A stretch of DNA of 64,000 nt, from NCBI RefSeq assembly GCF_009649225.1, contig NZ_WJPP01000002.1, positions 248,001 to 312,000 on the forward strand, given 5' to 3'. Source of the DNA: Spiribacter salilacus (lineage in GTDB: Bacteria > Pseudomonadota > Gammaproteobacteria > Nitrococcales > Nitrococcaceae). The notes below the pieces were generated by a model. That model was not told where the DNA came from and made no database searches. It saw only the letters and a program-made list of their open reading frames with translations. A program made the position numbers and the translations under genes. Below, in pieces: positions 31,701 through 46,700 of the stretch. Position 1 is the first letter of the stretch; every line of letters begins with the position of its first letter.

Positions 31701-34700
31701 CATTCACCGTCAGGCTACTCAGCGCATTAACGCCACCCACAGCACCGCCCAGCGATATAACGCCATCGCTAGTTAATGTTAGCGCCTGGTTATTGGCCGT
31801 ATCGGCATCGATGGTGCCATTAATATTGATGCTTGCGGCGGTAATGGTTGTGTCAGCGGATAGCGTGATCGCACTCAAATCCATTGCCGTGCTTGCACTA
31901 GAAATCGTACCGCCTAACGTTGTGCCCGATGCCGCCAACGTATCTAAACCGTCTGCAAAAGTCGTGGTATCGCCGGTTTGGTCGCCCAAGGTAATCGAAC
32001 CGGTATTCAGGAATGTGGTGTCACCGGCAATACTGTTGCTGGCGCCAGTGAAGCTAATGGAGTAATCCTCCCCCGCCGTAACAAGGCCGGTTGTAATGCT
32101 GGCATCACCCATAAAGGTGGCGCTGTTGGCATTGGCAATAGTAAGGGTGCCCGAGGCATTGAGGCTGCCGGTGACTGAAATATCACCGGTTTCACCGGCA
32201 TCGAGAACCGAATCAGTAACGCTGACATCACCATCAAGCTCAACATTGCCGCCATTGGTGGTAACGTCATTTATCTCGATGGTTGTGCCCGTTGCCGTTA
32301 AGCTACCAATGGCCCCGTTGTAACCGACATCGCCTAGGATTTCCACATTGCCCGTGCCGGCTTGAAGCACAAGATCGTGTGAGCCTTCTTGAACGCTGCC
32401 AATGATCAGGTTACCCGCATTCGTCGCACCGGTAGATAACGTGCTGTTGCCACGCAGGAACAGCGGCAAATCGGCATCACCGATCACAAGATCGGCGCCC
32501 TCGGTTTGCACCGTGCCTACGATGTTGATGAAGGTAGCAGCGTTAGCTGCCGATGCGTTCAGCCCACCCTTGAAGGTGAAGACATTGCTATCAGATCCAC
32601 CAAAACTAAAGTTGCTAACGTTCAGCGTGACTGCATCAACAATGGTGCCGCCACCATTGAAGGACAGGTTGTAGCCGGCATCGCCACTGAACGTGGTCAG
32701 CGATTTGGCGGTGACAGCACCGCTGAAAGTCACATCACCGGTTGAGCCTCCCGTGCCATCTTGCAGGGTCAGGCCAAAGTTTGTGCCGCCGTTAATCGAG
32801 CCCACATTGATTAGGCCACTGCCGGATTTCAGGGTGCCATCGGCAGTCAAGGTAACGTCACCAAGGTCCATTAGGGCATCGTTAGTCTCGACGGTGCCAG
32901 CAATCTCGGTGCTCGAGCCGCTCGTGGTATTAAGCCCGCCGGTGAACGTCGTGCTGTCACCCGAGTCATCACCCAGCGTGATTGTGCCGGTGTTATTAAA
33001 CGTCGTGTCACCGCTGATATCGTTACTAGCACCCGTAAAGCTGACCCCATAACCCGCACTAGCCGTGCTCAGATCAGTGATCGTGGTATCTCCCTCGAAG
33101 GCGACCGTGCCGCGAGTGTCCACGATGTCCACGGTTGTGGCATCGAGGCTGTCCTCAAACGTCACACCGAGACTATCGGTTACGGTGATCGTGCCGATAT
33201 CGGTGCCGACGGTACCGGCCACGGTCACCGCGCCCCTTGTGTTAAATGTAATATCCGAACCACCGCTGCCGAAGGTGCCCGCAAGCGCATCCATCTGGAT
33301 TGTTGTAGCACTGTCATCGCCAATCGTAAGCGTGACGTCATCGGCCAGGACAGTGTCGCCTAAATCGATCGTGCCGGTGCCTGCTGTCAAGATGCTGTTA
33401 GCGATAACCCTGATCGCATTGGCATTGGCATCACCAAGAGACAGGTTGTTATTCGTCGTGGCGACTGTGCCGCCGCCCAGTACTATCTGGCCCGCGGCAG
33501 TGGCCGTCAGGCCACCCTTGAAAGTCAGAGCATCCGTCGATTCAAAACCAAGCGTGAGCGTTCCGGTGTTCGAGAAGGTTGCCGCGTTCGTCACGTCAAA
33601 CGTCGAGGATTCGATGACGACGTTATAGTCTGCGGCTGCCGTGGACAAGCTGCCCAGATCCACATCGCCGCCATCATTAAACCACACCGTGCCGTTTGTA
33701 TTCGTGAGTGTCAGCGAGGTGGCATTGAGATCACCAGCAAAGGTCACAACGCCCGCCAGACTCTGCGTGATCGTGACCGCGCCAGGCGTCGTCCCGCCAA
33801 GATCGGTCAACGTGGCAGCGTCGCTAGCATCACGAACCGTAAGGCCACCTGAGAGATCCGCCATCTTGCCCAGCGTGATGGTTGCCCCTGCGATCGAACC
33901 CACATCGAGCACCAGCCTGTTACCCGCTGCAGTAACCGTGCCCACCGATAGGCTGCCAGAGGCCCCATTGCCGGTGTCTAGCATCGCATCTGCAGTCAGC
34001 GTGATATCGTCCAGCACCAATGCCTGGCCGCTGGTCTGCAGGACACCCCCAATACTGACCTGTGATGGGTTACTGGCATTGTCAGTGGTCTCAAGCCCAC
34101 CCTCGAAGGTAAAGTTATCAACGCTATCATCGCCAATATCGACGGTGCCCGTGTTGAGCAACTCAGTCGCATTTGTGACGGTGCCGCCGCCGAGCAGTGC
34201 CAGATTGTAGCCTTCACCGAACGTTGTCAGCGTTGGCGTGGTCAGCGCGCCATTAAAGATAATGGATTGTCCATCGGAGGTATCTGTGAGGACGACGGAG
34301 GTATCCGCGGTAACAGCCTGGAAGCTGGCGCCGTTAGAGTTGGTCACCGTTAAGGTGGCCAGCGCAGTGCTGCCGCCGATGGCATCGGTAACGCTGATAG
34401 CGCCTAAACTACCGGCATCTAGGTTGAGACTTTGGTTGTCAGCAGTGTTGCCATCTACCGTGCCATCGAGCGTGATACCACCGGTTGCAGACACTGTTGT
34501 GGTTCCCGCGGCCCTTAAGTCGGTTGCTGCGGTAATGGACACATCACCGCTATTGGCGGTGTAACTAGCCGCATTAAGATCAACATTCGTTGCGGAGGTG
34601 ATGGTAATCGAATCAGCTGACACAGACTCCATATCCACCTGACCCGCCGAGATAATCTCGAAGGCACCCAAATCGCCCGAGGTGCCCAGACGACCGGCAT

Positions 34701-37700
34701 CACCCTGCAGGTTCACATTGCCGGTGCCTGCTGTCAGCGTCAGATCATTGGTCTCGCCAGCCCCAGAGTTCACGGTTCCAGTAAACGTGATGTCACCCGA
34801 ACCTGAGCCTGTTTCGACGCTCAGACCGTTGACGGCGTCAGCGATTGTCACATCGCCATCAAAGGTGATGTCGCTGTCGGTGCTGGTGTAGGTGCTGTTA
34901 GTCGTAATTCCGGTGTTTGCGTTATAGGTCTGGGTGCCAGAGGTAGTGACATCTTGCAGCGTGATGTTGCCACCCGTAAGACTCACCGAGTCCAGATCAC
35001 TGCTGCTGTTGCCGACATTGCCAAGCAACACGATATTGCCAGCGCTACCGCTGTTATCAAGGTTTGCGTTAATAACCAAATCGGCACTGCCATCAACACC
35101 GTCATTGAGCGTGATATCGCCAGATTCCGACTCGAGCGTCAGGTCACCATCGGCGTTATTGAAACCGTTAACGGTGATTACACCGGTGTCAGTCCGAACA
35201 GTGACATCCTCTAACTCCAAGTCCTTCGAACCAGAAGTTGAGCTGCCAGTCAGGGTAATAGCACCGGTAGCTGAAATCAGATGAGAGCCGGAGGAAAGAT
35301 TGTCGAGTTTCAGGCCAGTATCCGTACCGCCTTGCCCCTCAATAGTGATCGAAGTGGCCGCATAATCAACGCTATCAAATGACCCAGATCCAATCACCGA
35401 ACGCCCGCCGTTGAACTCGATCCCGTGATCATCGTCTGTTGCCGCGCGAATGACGATATTGCCATTGGCAAGAATGCTCATGTCCTCGGCATCAAGGCCG
35501 TCATCCCCCAGACCGCGCGCGTAAAGATCCTGTGTCCCATTGTCGAGGCCCTGCACAGTAATATCGGTATGCGAGGCTATCGTTGAGTTGTAGAGCCTTA
35601 CGCCGTCAAGACCAGTAGACTCCGCCGATATCGTGACCGCCCCATTGGTGGTCACAAGGCTGCTGTTATCGTCCAGCCAGAATGCATGACCATCAGAGGT
35701 GACCGTCGCAGTAAATGCTCCGGCGGTGATGTCGGTGTTCTCGATTTGAGCACCATTGCCGCCAGCCATTGGCATATCGCTCTCGAACAGAATCAGGCCA
35801 GAAGCGGTGAGATTGCTACCCGCCATGCGGATACCGTCATCATTGTTTGAGATGTTCTGCGAGACACCATTGAGCGTGATCGAATTTGTGTCACTAGAGC
35901 CGAGGGTAGTGTTGAGCAGGTCGATGCCATCGCCGCCATCGTCTGCGCCTGTACCGGTAATGAGGACGTCACCACCGCGCGCATTGAGGATGGTGCCGTC
36001 GGTAGTAATCGCGCTGCCATCCGCACCGGTGCCCAGCACCTGACCAGTAATCGTTAGGCCGCCTGTCGCCGCTACAATCTCAATGTCTGTCGTATCGTCC
36101 ATATCAACACCTTCACCGGTGCCGTGGGCATCGCCTACCAGGGTGATGGCGCCGTAGGGGTCAGACGGTGCGCTGGTCGAGACGAACGTGTTGATCAGCA
36201 CATCGTTTTCGATCACGATGCCATCGCGATCGCCGTAGATACTAGTATCGCTGGTTGGTCCAGTACCCGTTGCCGAAATATCTCCGCCCGCTGTTGTCTG
36301 CAGAGTCAGGCTGCTCAGGCGCAAACCCGGCACCTGGGTGGTGTCGTCTTCCTCCAGAGCATCCCAGACCCCGCCCGTGCCGGTGATGTCGATGTCACCC
36401 GATTCGGTTTGAATAAGGATGCTGTTGCGGTCACCCGACGATTCATCGCCGATAACCACACCCTCGTTATTGGAGCTCGAGTCAGACCCACCCGTGCCCA
36501 TGAGTGTAATTGTGCCAGAGCTGGTGGTGGCGATGGTGGTGGTCCCAGAGGTCGCTTCCTCAATGGTAATGCCGGCGCCACTACCGGAGAGGCCCTTGCC
36601 GGTGAGGACGATGTTGCCGCCGTTGCCCAGAAGCTCAGCGTCAGCGCCGATGGTGATGTTGTCTTCGGCGATCAACGAGAGCAGGCTGCCATCGGAATTC
36701 AAGGAGATACCCGCGTTCACCACGATATCGTCATCCGCCGTTCCGGTGATGCCCGAGGCAAACTCGGAATCACTGCCGGTGAACACCAGCTCATCGCCGG
36801 AGTTCAGAGTGAGCATGCCGGTGTTGGCCGTGCCGCTGCCCGTCACTCCGCCCACGGTGATGTCGTCATTACCGAGCGTCTCGAAGGTGGTACTCCCGGC
36901 GGTGATGTTGCCCAGACCGCTGTTATTGAGCGCGAGGCCGCTTCCAGTACCGCCGAGATCGATGGCTAGACCCTCTCGCGCGTTAACAGTCAGATTGCCC
37001 GAGCCAAGATTCACGGCCCCGTCGAAATCAAGGTCTACATCCGTCTCAAAAACTACATCGCTACCCGTGGCGATAAAGTCAGCGCCGCTGGCCACACTGA
37101 CGGTTTCACCGGCAGTGGCCGGGCCAGCAAAGCCTAAGGAAATGTTGCCACCATTCGTGGTGTTAGCCGCAAATTGATCAATCGCGTTATCGCCAAGCAG
37201 CGTAAAGCCACCGGTAGAGGAGGACAGCATGAGCTCTGCCACCCGCAGGGTAGTACCTGATTTTTGCGTTGTATCAGCCGTGTTTGTCGATAGCTCTAGG
37301 CGCTGAGCATCCACCGAACCCAGTTCAGTAGTGCTCTCATAGCCCAACGTCACATCAAAGCCCCGCGCCTGCACACTCACCGTGCCATCAAACTGGTTAG
37401 TCGCCGTAGACAGCGCAATCACGCCGGCATCCGAACTGGCGTCACTTGCCGTGTTTTTGGCGCTGGCACTGGCTCTAAGCGTCAGCGAGCCAGAAAGGTC
37501 TAGTGCGGTTGATTGCTTAATGCCCGTTTCGGCACTATCCGTGCCTTCATCAAAACTACCATCGGTTGTAATCTGAACGGTGCCACCGATTTGATTAGCT
37601 TCAGAAAGCGTGACGGCCGCTCCATCCGTTGGCGCGGTAATGGAGTTGCCACCGGCTTCAGAGATCACGGCAACGCCGTCGTCCAAATCAGCCGCAGAGA

Positions 37701-40700
37701 TGGTGACTGATGTACCGCCTGAGACTGTACCCACCAAATCACTACCCGACATGCTTAACTCGATGACGCCATCGAGACGAATCTCATTAGCGGCATCACT
37801 ATCCGCAGCACCGGCAAAGAAGTTCTCGCTGGCCTCACCCTCGGTAAAATTGTCATTACTGACCACGAAATCACCACCCACACGCAGAAAGGCATCTGGG
37901 TCAGGGTCAGGATCTTTATCCAACTGGGTGATCGTGCCGGCGCTATCAATTGTGAAATCGCCACCAATAAAGGTGTCGCCCAATACGGTGCCGGAGGTAT
38001 TAGTGAGCGCTACGTCACCGGCATCAAAGCTTGTAGTATCGATGGTTAGCGCACCGCCCGGGAGACTAATGATGGCATCTGTGGCCTGGGTCAGCGCACC
38101 GCCGAGTGTTAGGGATACATCAGAATAATCACCATTATCAGCCTCACCCTCACCTAAAATGCCGGTAATTGCCTTATCGCCCGTGCCAACGATGCCAATT
38201 TCTACGCCGTCAGCATCAACATAGCTTAGATCCGCTCCGTCCCCGAGCTCAACGGCTAGCACGTCTAAGTTGTTAGCGGTGTTATTCAGCGTTAACGAGC
38301 TTGCAATTAAGCTTGAAATGCGTGCACCCAGCTCTGCCGCTTCGATTGAGCTGCCGCCGCTATCACCACCGCTGATGCCATCAATATCTTTAACCCAAAT
38401 TCTGCCCAGCGCGTTGGTGCCGCCCACATTGCCTGTAAAGGTCAGGGTGGCCGTGCCGTCGGTGTCGATAGTCAGGTTCTCGGCAGTGGCTCCGCCGTCG
38501 GCATCTAGGGTGTTACTGAAGGTGATGTCGCCCGCGCCCGAGCGAATCTCGGTTGTGCCATCCCCGGTGAGGGTTACCGGCGCATTAAATACGACATTCC
38601 CGTCGCCGCTGCTGGAATCGATGGTAATCGCGCCCAGCGAGATTGCATTCGTCGTTAGATCCACAGCATTGCCGCTGCTATTGCTGCCGGTGGCAGTAAC
38701 GTTGCCGCTGAGGGTTGTGGTGCCAGAGCCGGCCGCCTGCTCAAGAGAGGCTACGTCAAGCGTATTGTCTGCGGTGACATGAGTAGCCGAATTAATCAGT
38801 AATGCCGAGATCGCACCGTTGGCGCCAACGGTGTCGTCAAAATCAATGTTGCCGGTGCCGGCGGTCAGGGTAAGGTCATTGTTCTCGGATGCCTCTGAAT
38901 CCACCGTGCCGGTGAATTTGATGTTTCCGCCGCCAGAGCCCGTATTTACAACCAATCCATTGGTTTCATCAGCAATAATCACATCACCATCAAAGGTAAT
39001 GTTGCTGCCGTCGCTGGTATAGGTAATGTTCGTGGTGATCGCGCCCGTGTAGGACTGCGCGCCAGTCGTGGTCACATCCTGCAGGTTGATCGTGGCACCG
39101 GAAACCGTTAGTGCGGCGAGGTCAGTGCTTCCACCAACATCGGCACTCGATTGGAAATCAGCATCCCCCGTGCCCGCCGTAATCGTCAGCGCATGCGTGC
39201 CATTAATCGTGTTAGCAAAGCTAATGTTGCCAGCCGCTGAGCCGCTATTAAGCGTGAGGTCGTTGGTCAGCGTAATTGCATCGGCAAACCCAATCGCAGC
39301 GTCACTGGTAGTGATATCGGCACCCAAGCTCACCGTGCCGCCACCGGTCTGATCAAACGCACCTGCTAGGTTGAAATTGGCGCCGTTGTTGATTGTTAGC
39401 TGACCTGCGTTAACAACAGTAACCGCCCCCAAAGTGCCACTCGCACCCACGGCTTGTTCGAAGCTCACAGCCCCGGTGCTAGTGCCATTAATGGTTAAAT
39501 TATTGGTCTCTGCGCCTTCACTATCCACGGTATCCGTAAAGGTCACTGCACCCGTGCCGCGGGTGATCGTCACCGCGGCATCTAAACGCGTAGCGCCGTT
39601 CATGCGCACCGCACCGTTACCGGCAGTGGCATCAATCGTCAGACCATCCAGATGTATGTCGGTGGCGGTTAAATTAACACCAGCCGCAGCCGTAGTCGTC
39701 ACGTTGTCAGTAAGCGTGGTCAGCGTACCCGCGTTTTGGACTAAGCTGGCGGCATTGATGGTGTCAGAAGCTAAGGTTTCAGCGGCGCTGTTAATCAGGA
39801 TGGCCCCAACTGCTGCGGTATCACCCACCGCCTGGCTAAATGTCAGATTGCCCGTGTCAGCTGTCAATGTCAGGTTCTGAGTGCCATCAAGCGTACTGCT
39901 AAAGGTAATATCTCCAGCACCCGTATCGGTATCGATCGCCACTGCACCAGTTAGTGTTGTGGCTGAAGTGAAGGTGACATTATCGGCAGTTGTGGTGATG
40001 TTACCGGCGGTGCTGATGCCTCCGGCCGCAGTCATCGATACCGCACCATCAGCGAATATATCGCCCGCGGCGGCAATCGTGGCGGAGCCCGACTGATCAA
40101 ACGTAACCGTGCCGCCGTTAGTTGTGTTGATGTCGCTGTCTACCACCAAATCAGTGCCCGTGATATTCACGCCGGCTGCAGTGTTGGTGTCAATCGCCCC
40201 ACCCAGCGTGGTTGTACCAGAACCTGCTTGCTGCAGGAGACTGGCGGCAGTTATGGCGTCTGTTGTGACATCAGCAGCGCTGACAAGATCAATAGCACCG
40301 AGTCTTGTTGAACCACCAGCAGCGCCAGTCAACGTAATGCTGCCAGTGCCAGCGGTTAAAGTGAGGCTGTGAGAGCCATCAATGCTCTTGGCAAAGTCAA
40401 TATCCCCCTGGGTTGCGCCTGAGGAAACGGCAATATCAGCGCCAAGCAAAACATCCTGATCAAAACTAATATGTCCGCCTTCACTCGTCACGTCGGCGAG
40501 TAAGGTGAGGGTATTTGGATCGGTTTCGACCGTGATATTGCCGCCATTGGTTTCCAAACCAATCGTGTCTACCCCAATGGTCATCGCTTGGTTATTTTTG
40601 ACTAAAAGATCAGCGTTACTACCCAGTAGTTGAGCAGCAAAAACATCCATCTCATTCGTCGTACCGTCAATCGTCACCGCACCAGTATCTGAGGACACAA

Positions 40701-43700
40701 AAACTTCGTTCGCATCGATCGTGGCGCCCGTGGTGCTTTGGGTAATGGAACTATTCGCATCTAGCGTTACGCGGGCATCAGCCCCCACCGCGCCGTCGCC
40801 GTCTTCCGCGCCACCACGGACGTTAATTGGCCCGGTAATCGACAATGCCCCAGCTGCATCGAGTGTAACCGCACCCGCATCACCACCATTGCCATCGGTA
40901 GCCGTGGCGTCTTTGCCACTGGCGTTGAGCTCAGCGACGATTAAATCACCATCATCGTCACTGTCGGTTGTCGTGATTGAAATAGCACCCGCATTACCAC
41001 CGTCGTCTGGCGATCGCGTATCAATAATTCTGCCATCCGCATCAAAGCTAGATGCAGTCAGCGTGAAAGCAGAACCACCGGTCTCAATGCCTTCGGGGTT
41101 AACCGGCCCCAAAGCAAGCGCCACTGAACTGACAATCTCAAGCGTGCCGGTGGCATCAGATGCCAGTACTGAGATTACGTTTGAACTATCGGTAAGGGTG
41201 AAGCTGCCACTACCGGAAAGGCCTAGTCCATTTACATTAATGGCTGGCCCGGCTGTTTGAGTGACCGCGCCATCGGCAGTTAAGACTGCATCGCCCGCCG
41301 TTTGCAGTGCACCAATGGCATAACCGCTGCTATCCACCCAAGTGATCGTGCCACTCGCATTGGCATCATCATTTGCGTTACGCGCTCTGATATCAATAAA
41401 GCTAACGTCGTTACCCGCATTATCCAGCGTGACCGCTGCGCCGCCGTCACTCAACGTCTTAACCACCAGATTATCGGCACGAACTAAGCCTTCAGCACCA
41501 TCAGTATCTGACGAGATGGTCCCTTGAGCCGTCAGAGTAAAGTCACCGGTGGTACTGATTTCTTGAACCGCAACAGCGGTAGAATCTGCTATTGATATGG
41601 AGCCGCCACCAATATCGGAGTCATCACTATTGCGGGATCGTAACCTCAGGGTATTAAACGCGTTGCCGGCCAAATCATCGTTCAAGCTGATCGCGCCGTC
41701 ATTCGTTGCCTTGATATCCAGCAGATCAGCGCTAATGCGACCTGAATTAGCAAGCTGAGTGACATCCCCCCCTGCAGAGACTTCTAGATCCGCCTGCGTA
41801 CTTACTTTAGACAGATCGACTGTTGTGGCAGCAGTGAGGCTAATATTTCCATCAGTCGCACTAAATTCTGTGTCGCCAACCATATTGATCGAGCCATGTG
41901 TGGCTTCGATAACGATAGGACCGCCACCGTCAGTCGCTAAATCGCCACTGCTCGTATGCTCAACCGATCTACCTTTAACAGTAATCGACCCACCATTTCC
42001 ACTGGTTATTTCATGGCCTATCGTTAATTTATCAGAAACCGTTCCGGACTCCTGCGTAAGCTCGATATCTCCGGTTGTTGTCGTGATAGACCCAACGGTT
42101 GCAAAGTTGCCGTCCAAGGCACGAAGATCAACGCTACCCGAGCCCGTGTCGATGCTTTCCTGAGCCAGGCTCAGGGTCGTGCCCGCAATCGCCGTGACAC
42201 CGGTGTTGGTTCCAAGCCCGGTGGTACCGCTCCTGGTAAGCGATCCCAGGTTCAGAGCATCGCGATCCCGAATCCCGGCACTGGCACCAGTAGCTGCCAG
42301 GGTGACCTGGCCGGTAAAGTTATTGTTATCGCTGAGCAGGTCTATGGAGCCGCTACCCGCCTGCAACAGTGTAGAGGCGCCTTCAACCGCGCTGGGGCCG
42401 CCGACCGTGGATTGACGGATACCTTCCGCAAAAAGATCCAGCGTAGAGCCCGTTGCAAGCAGATCATAGGTATCGAGATTCAGTTCACCCGAGGTTTCAA
42501 TGGTTGTCGTGCCTGAGGTTTCCACATCGCCGACAAAAGTAATACCCGCGTTGTCTGAGCTGTAAACATCGAAACCACCACTACTGGTATAAGGCCCAAG
42601 CTGGCTGAATGCATTACCCGTGTCTGTCAATACCACACTACCGCTATTACCGCGCAGCGTGCCCGTTTGCAGAGAACCGCTCTGCGTGATGCCTCCGGCA
42701 ACCTCGAGACCGTTGCTGTCGCTGCCTAACGAGACTGTGCCCTGAGTCCCCGTAACAATACTCGCAAAGTCGACACTCGAGGCCCGCTGAATCACCACCG
42801 AAGTATTACTATCGCTGGTGGTTTCTAGAGTGCCAGCCAGTGATACTGCTCCAGTACTCCTACTCAGCGCGTCCAGCTGAACCGTTCCCGACCCGGCATT
42901 TATCGCAGAGTTTTGTTGTGAGGAAACACCCACCCCTGAGAGATCAATGTTGCCGCTACCTTCGGCCGTGAGATCAAACTCACTTAACTGAAGGGAGTTA
43001 ACCGCCGTCTGGATTGTGACGTTACCCTCACTCTGGGCAAGCACGTCGCCGGCTAATTGAAGACCACCCGCGCTGTCGATCAGCGTGAAATCTCCCATTG
43101 TGCGCACAGGGTTGAGTGTGCTCACCTGGTTGCTGGCGTTATCCAGAATAACTGCCGCGTTAGTGAACACCTCTAGAGTATTCGCCGTCAGCGCTCCAGT
43201 CTGACTTACATTACCGGTAATGCGCTGATCGTCGACATCGAAGCCCAGGCTAACGCGACCACTGCCCGCACTGACAATGCCTAATGTCACCTGATCGGCA
43301 TTGCGCAGGCGAACTGCATTATCCGTGGTGTTCGTAGTGGTCAGGCTGCCCTCCAGGGCAATATCACCCCCACCCGCATCCAGCAGGATGCCCCCCACAG
43401 AGCCGTTGGATTCGTTGGCGTTGCCACCGCCAGGGTTGACCACGGAAGCTGCGCCTTGATCAAGGCCTACCGCGTGCAGGGTAATCAGGCCGCTGTTGGA
43501 GGTAACATCAAAACTGGCCAGATCAAGCAAGCCGCCGGTGGTAATCTCGGTAAAGCCATTAGGCGTGGCCACATCACCAGTTAACGTCAAAGCGCCGGTA
43601 CGCCCTGAGTTATTCAATACAAACTCATCCTGACTGGTGGTGAAAGGTCCAAGGCCTGCAACGTCATTGGTCTGGTTCAATAAAACCCGACCAGCACCAC

Positions 43701-46700
43701 TGCCGGTTAGGGAACCCCCGGCCGTAATAGTCCCGCTACTCTGCAAAATGGCATTATCGTCAGCGGTGTTTCTGCCTCCGGCAACCAGGTCGACATCCCC
43801 AGCGTTGGCATCAATATTGCCATCAAGCACCAGATGCCCACTGGCACTCTGAGAGCTCAGGCTGACGCCATCACCGGTAATGCTGCCGGAGAGGTCCAGC
43901 GAGCCGCCGGCAACGTCGACGCTGACCGAAGCGTCATTCCCAACATTGCTGGCCACCACCGAGCCGGTGATATCAAAGCCTTGAGTGGTATCACTGAATA
44001 GATCGAAAGCCCCGCCAGCAGTGAAGCTATCCAAGGTGCCGGTTTCGCCGATGGCTGCACCGGTTCGGATCAGGTTGTTGTTGGTAAGATCAACCGAGCC
44101 AGTGGTGTTACCTTGCAAACTACCGACTGTCAGCACCGAACCAACGGCCTGACTGATGTCACCCTGAAGGTCGAGTGCACCTGTGCCGCCCAAAACCAGC
44201 CGGCCTGCGCCGGAAACTAAACCGGTCGTATTGATGTTACCCAGCGTCACGCTATCGCCAGCGTTGAGCAACTGGACAGCGGTCGTCGACGTGTTGGTCG
44301 TCCTCAAGGTAGCGCCGGACAGATCAATCAGACCATCACCAGCATTGACCTCAATACTGCCACCCTGCCCGTTAACGATGCCCCCGCTGCTCTGAACGCC
44401 TTTTCCGCTGAGAGTGACACCATTGCCGTCGATGTTCTGGCCATTCAGGTCGAGAAGTGCGGCACCGTCGCCATCGGTTTCCAGCGATACCGAGCGGTAA
44501 GGAACCGTCGCATACCGATTAATGCTTCCAGTCAGGCGCAGGCCGTCTAGCGAACGAATGCTTACATCACCACCGTAGCGAACGCCCGCCAGGTCATTGA
44601 TCTCGTTATCATTGGTCAGAGTGATAGTGCTGCGGCTGTCAACCGAAACCTCATCGGCCTGAATGGTCGTGCCAACTGCCTGAGAAATCGCACCCGAATC
44701 AGAGTTACTGTCGCCGATCTGTACACCGCCACTCAGGGCCTCAATATTGCCAACTTGAATAGTGCTGTTCGTTCCAAGACTATGACGAATCCAAATTGCA
44801 TCTGACTGTGCGTTAGTGGTCTCGAGAAGACCATCGAGTTGGATGTTGCCTGTCGCTGTTGAACCAATATCTCTGCCATTTATTTCGATGGTACGGGCAC
44901 CTGCATCCACAGTGGATCCAGCAACTTGCTTGACCCCACGGCCCCGCAGCACAGTGCTGCCTCCAGTGGAGGTAATATTGTTATCGCCGAGGTCCAAAGC
45001 TGCACCACCAGCTTCCAGCTTCACGCTATTCGCGATGACATCCTCGGTTAGCGCCAGTCCGCCCTGACTAGAACGAACGTGAAGGTCACCATTCAGTTCA
45101 ATCAGCCCAAGCTGATCAAAGTCATTGTTATTCGAAGTAATCGTTATATTGCCATCGGTGTTGGCACCAATGGAAAGGACATCTATTTCGGCACCAACGG
45201 TATTCTGAGTCACGTCACCATTAACGTCGAAATTCCCAGCCCCGAGATCAACCGAAGGCGTGCCGAACTGGAGCGTACCAGCCAATGCCGTCACTGATGT
45301 CACGTCAATAGTACTCGCATTGCGCAGTAACACCGCCGGAGCATCGTTGCCAGCCTGCGACTCATCGTAAGTGGTACTCAGATCACCAGTGAGGTCAATG
45401 GTACTACCCCCGCCGTCGACAATGATTTGACCACCCGTAGCGTCCACGTCGCTGCCAGTTTGAGTCACCCCAACTCCGGAGAGCAGGATGTCTCCGCTTG
45501 ACGTGGTCAGGTCTGAGCGAACAGTGGTCAGGTCCAGCGCGGCACCACTGGAAATCAAAGAAATAGCCGCATCGCTTTCCGTAGTTTCGATTCCGTGATC
45601 GACAATATCGATGGTTCCAGCGGTTTCGACAAATACGCCGTGAGGATTACCGTTCACATCAGCCGAGCCGCTAAACGTGCTGGTGCCTGTGGAGTTGCTG
45701 CCGAGCTTCACGTCCCCCGTGCCGGCGTCGTTATAGATCAGAGAAGCCGCGTTGATCCTGCCGCCGATGGTGAGGTCGCCGATACTGCTAAGCCTGATGT
45801 CGCCCAACCCCGAAATTGCCGTGAATGCATTGCCGATACTGACGTGCCCCTGAGCCTCACTCCCGTCAGCTCCGATACCATTGATCGTCAGATCCGGTGC
45901 TCCGGCATCCGTGTCACCTGTCAGGTTATTCGAACTTCCGCTGTCGAAGCTGATCGCCCCCGTGCCCCGGGTCAGCGTCAGATGATCTTCCAGCCTCACA
46001 CGACCATTGAAAGTGATAGCACCATTGCCCGCGCTATTGCCGTCATCCCGATTGGTGTTGAGGGTGATGCCAGCAGTGCCCAAAGAATCGTCCTTGTCAC
46101 CCAGGGTCATGGTGCTAGCAGTGAGAACGATGCCACCCCTCGCGGTAATATCCCGGCGCGAGGTAATACTGGCTGCACTGGCAGACAGCTGGTTCAGTTC
46201 CCGACTACCCCCATTACCGCCACCTACCGTTTCATCGAGGAAAATATCGCCCTGACCGGCAGTCAGTGTCAGGCTCCGCGGCGTATTATCCAGGTCCGAA
46301 TTAATCGTGCTGTCGAAGTTGATATTGCCGCCCGTGGAGCCGGTCGTCATCTCTCGGTCATCGCCCACCAGCTCAAGATCATTTTTGATCGTAATATTGC
46401 CGCCCTGAGCAGTGCCTGTTCCCGAAGTGCCCCCTTTCGTAGATACGTCGCCTTCGAGGCTGATCAATGCTGCAGAATCGATCACGATTCGGCCGGCTGG
46501 CCCGGCGTTATCTACGGTTCCGCTTGTTGATTCAGCCTCAAAACTAGTGACGACATCACCACCATCGGTCGTGATCGCTTGCAAATCCACTAGGCCATTT
46601 GTGGCATCCTCAGTGGTTACAGTGACACCGCCACCACCCCCGCCAACGCCTTCATTGCCTTTGCCGCCAAAGGTATTGATCGTGCCAACAGCCACCGAAC

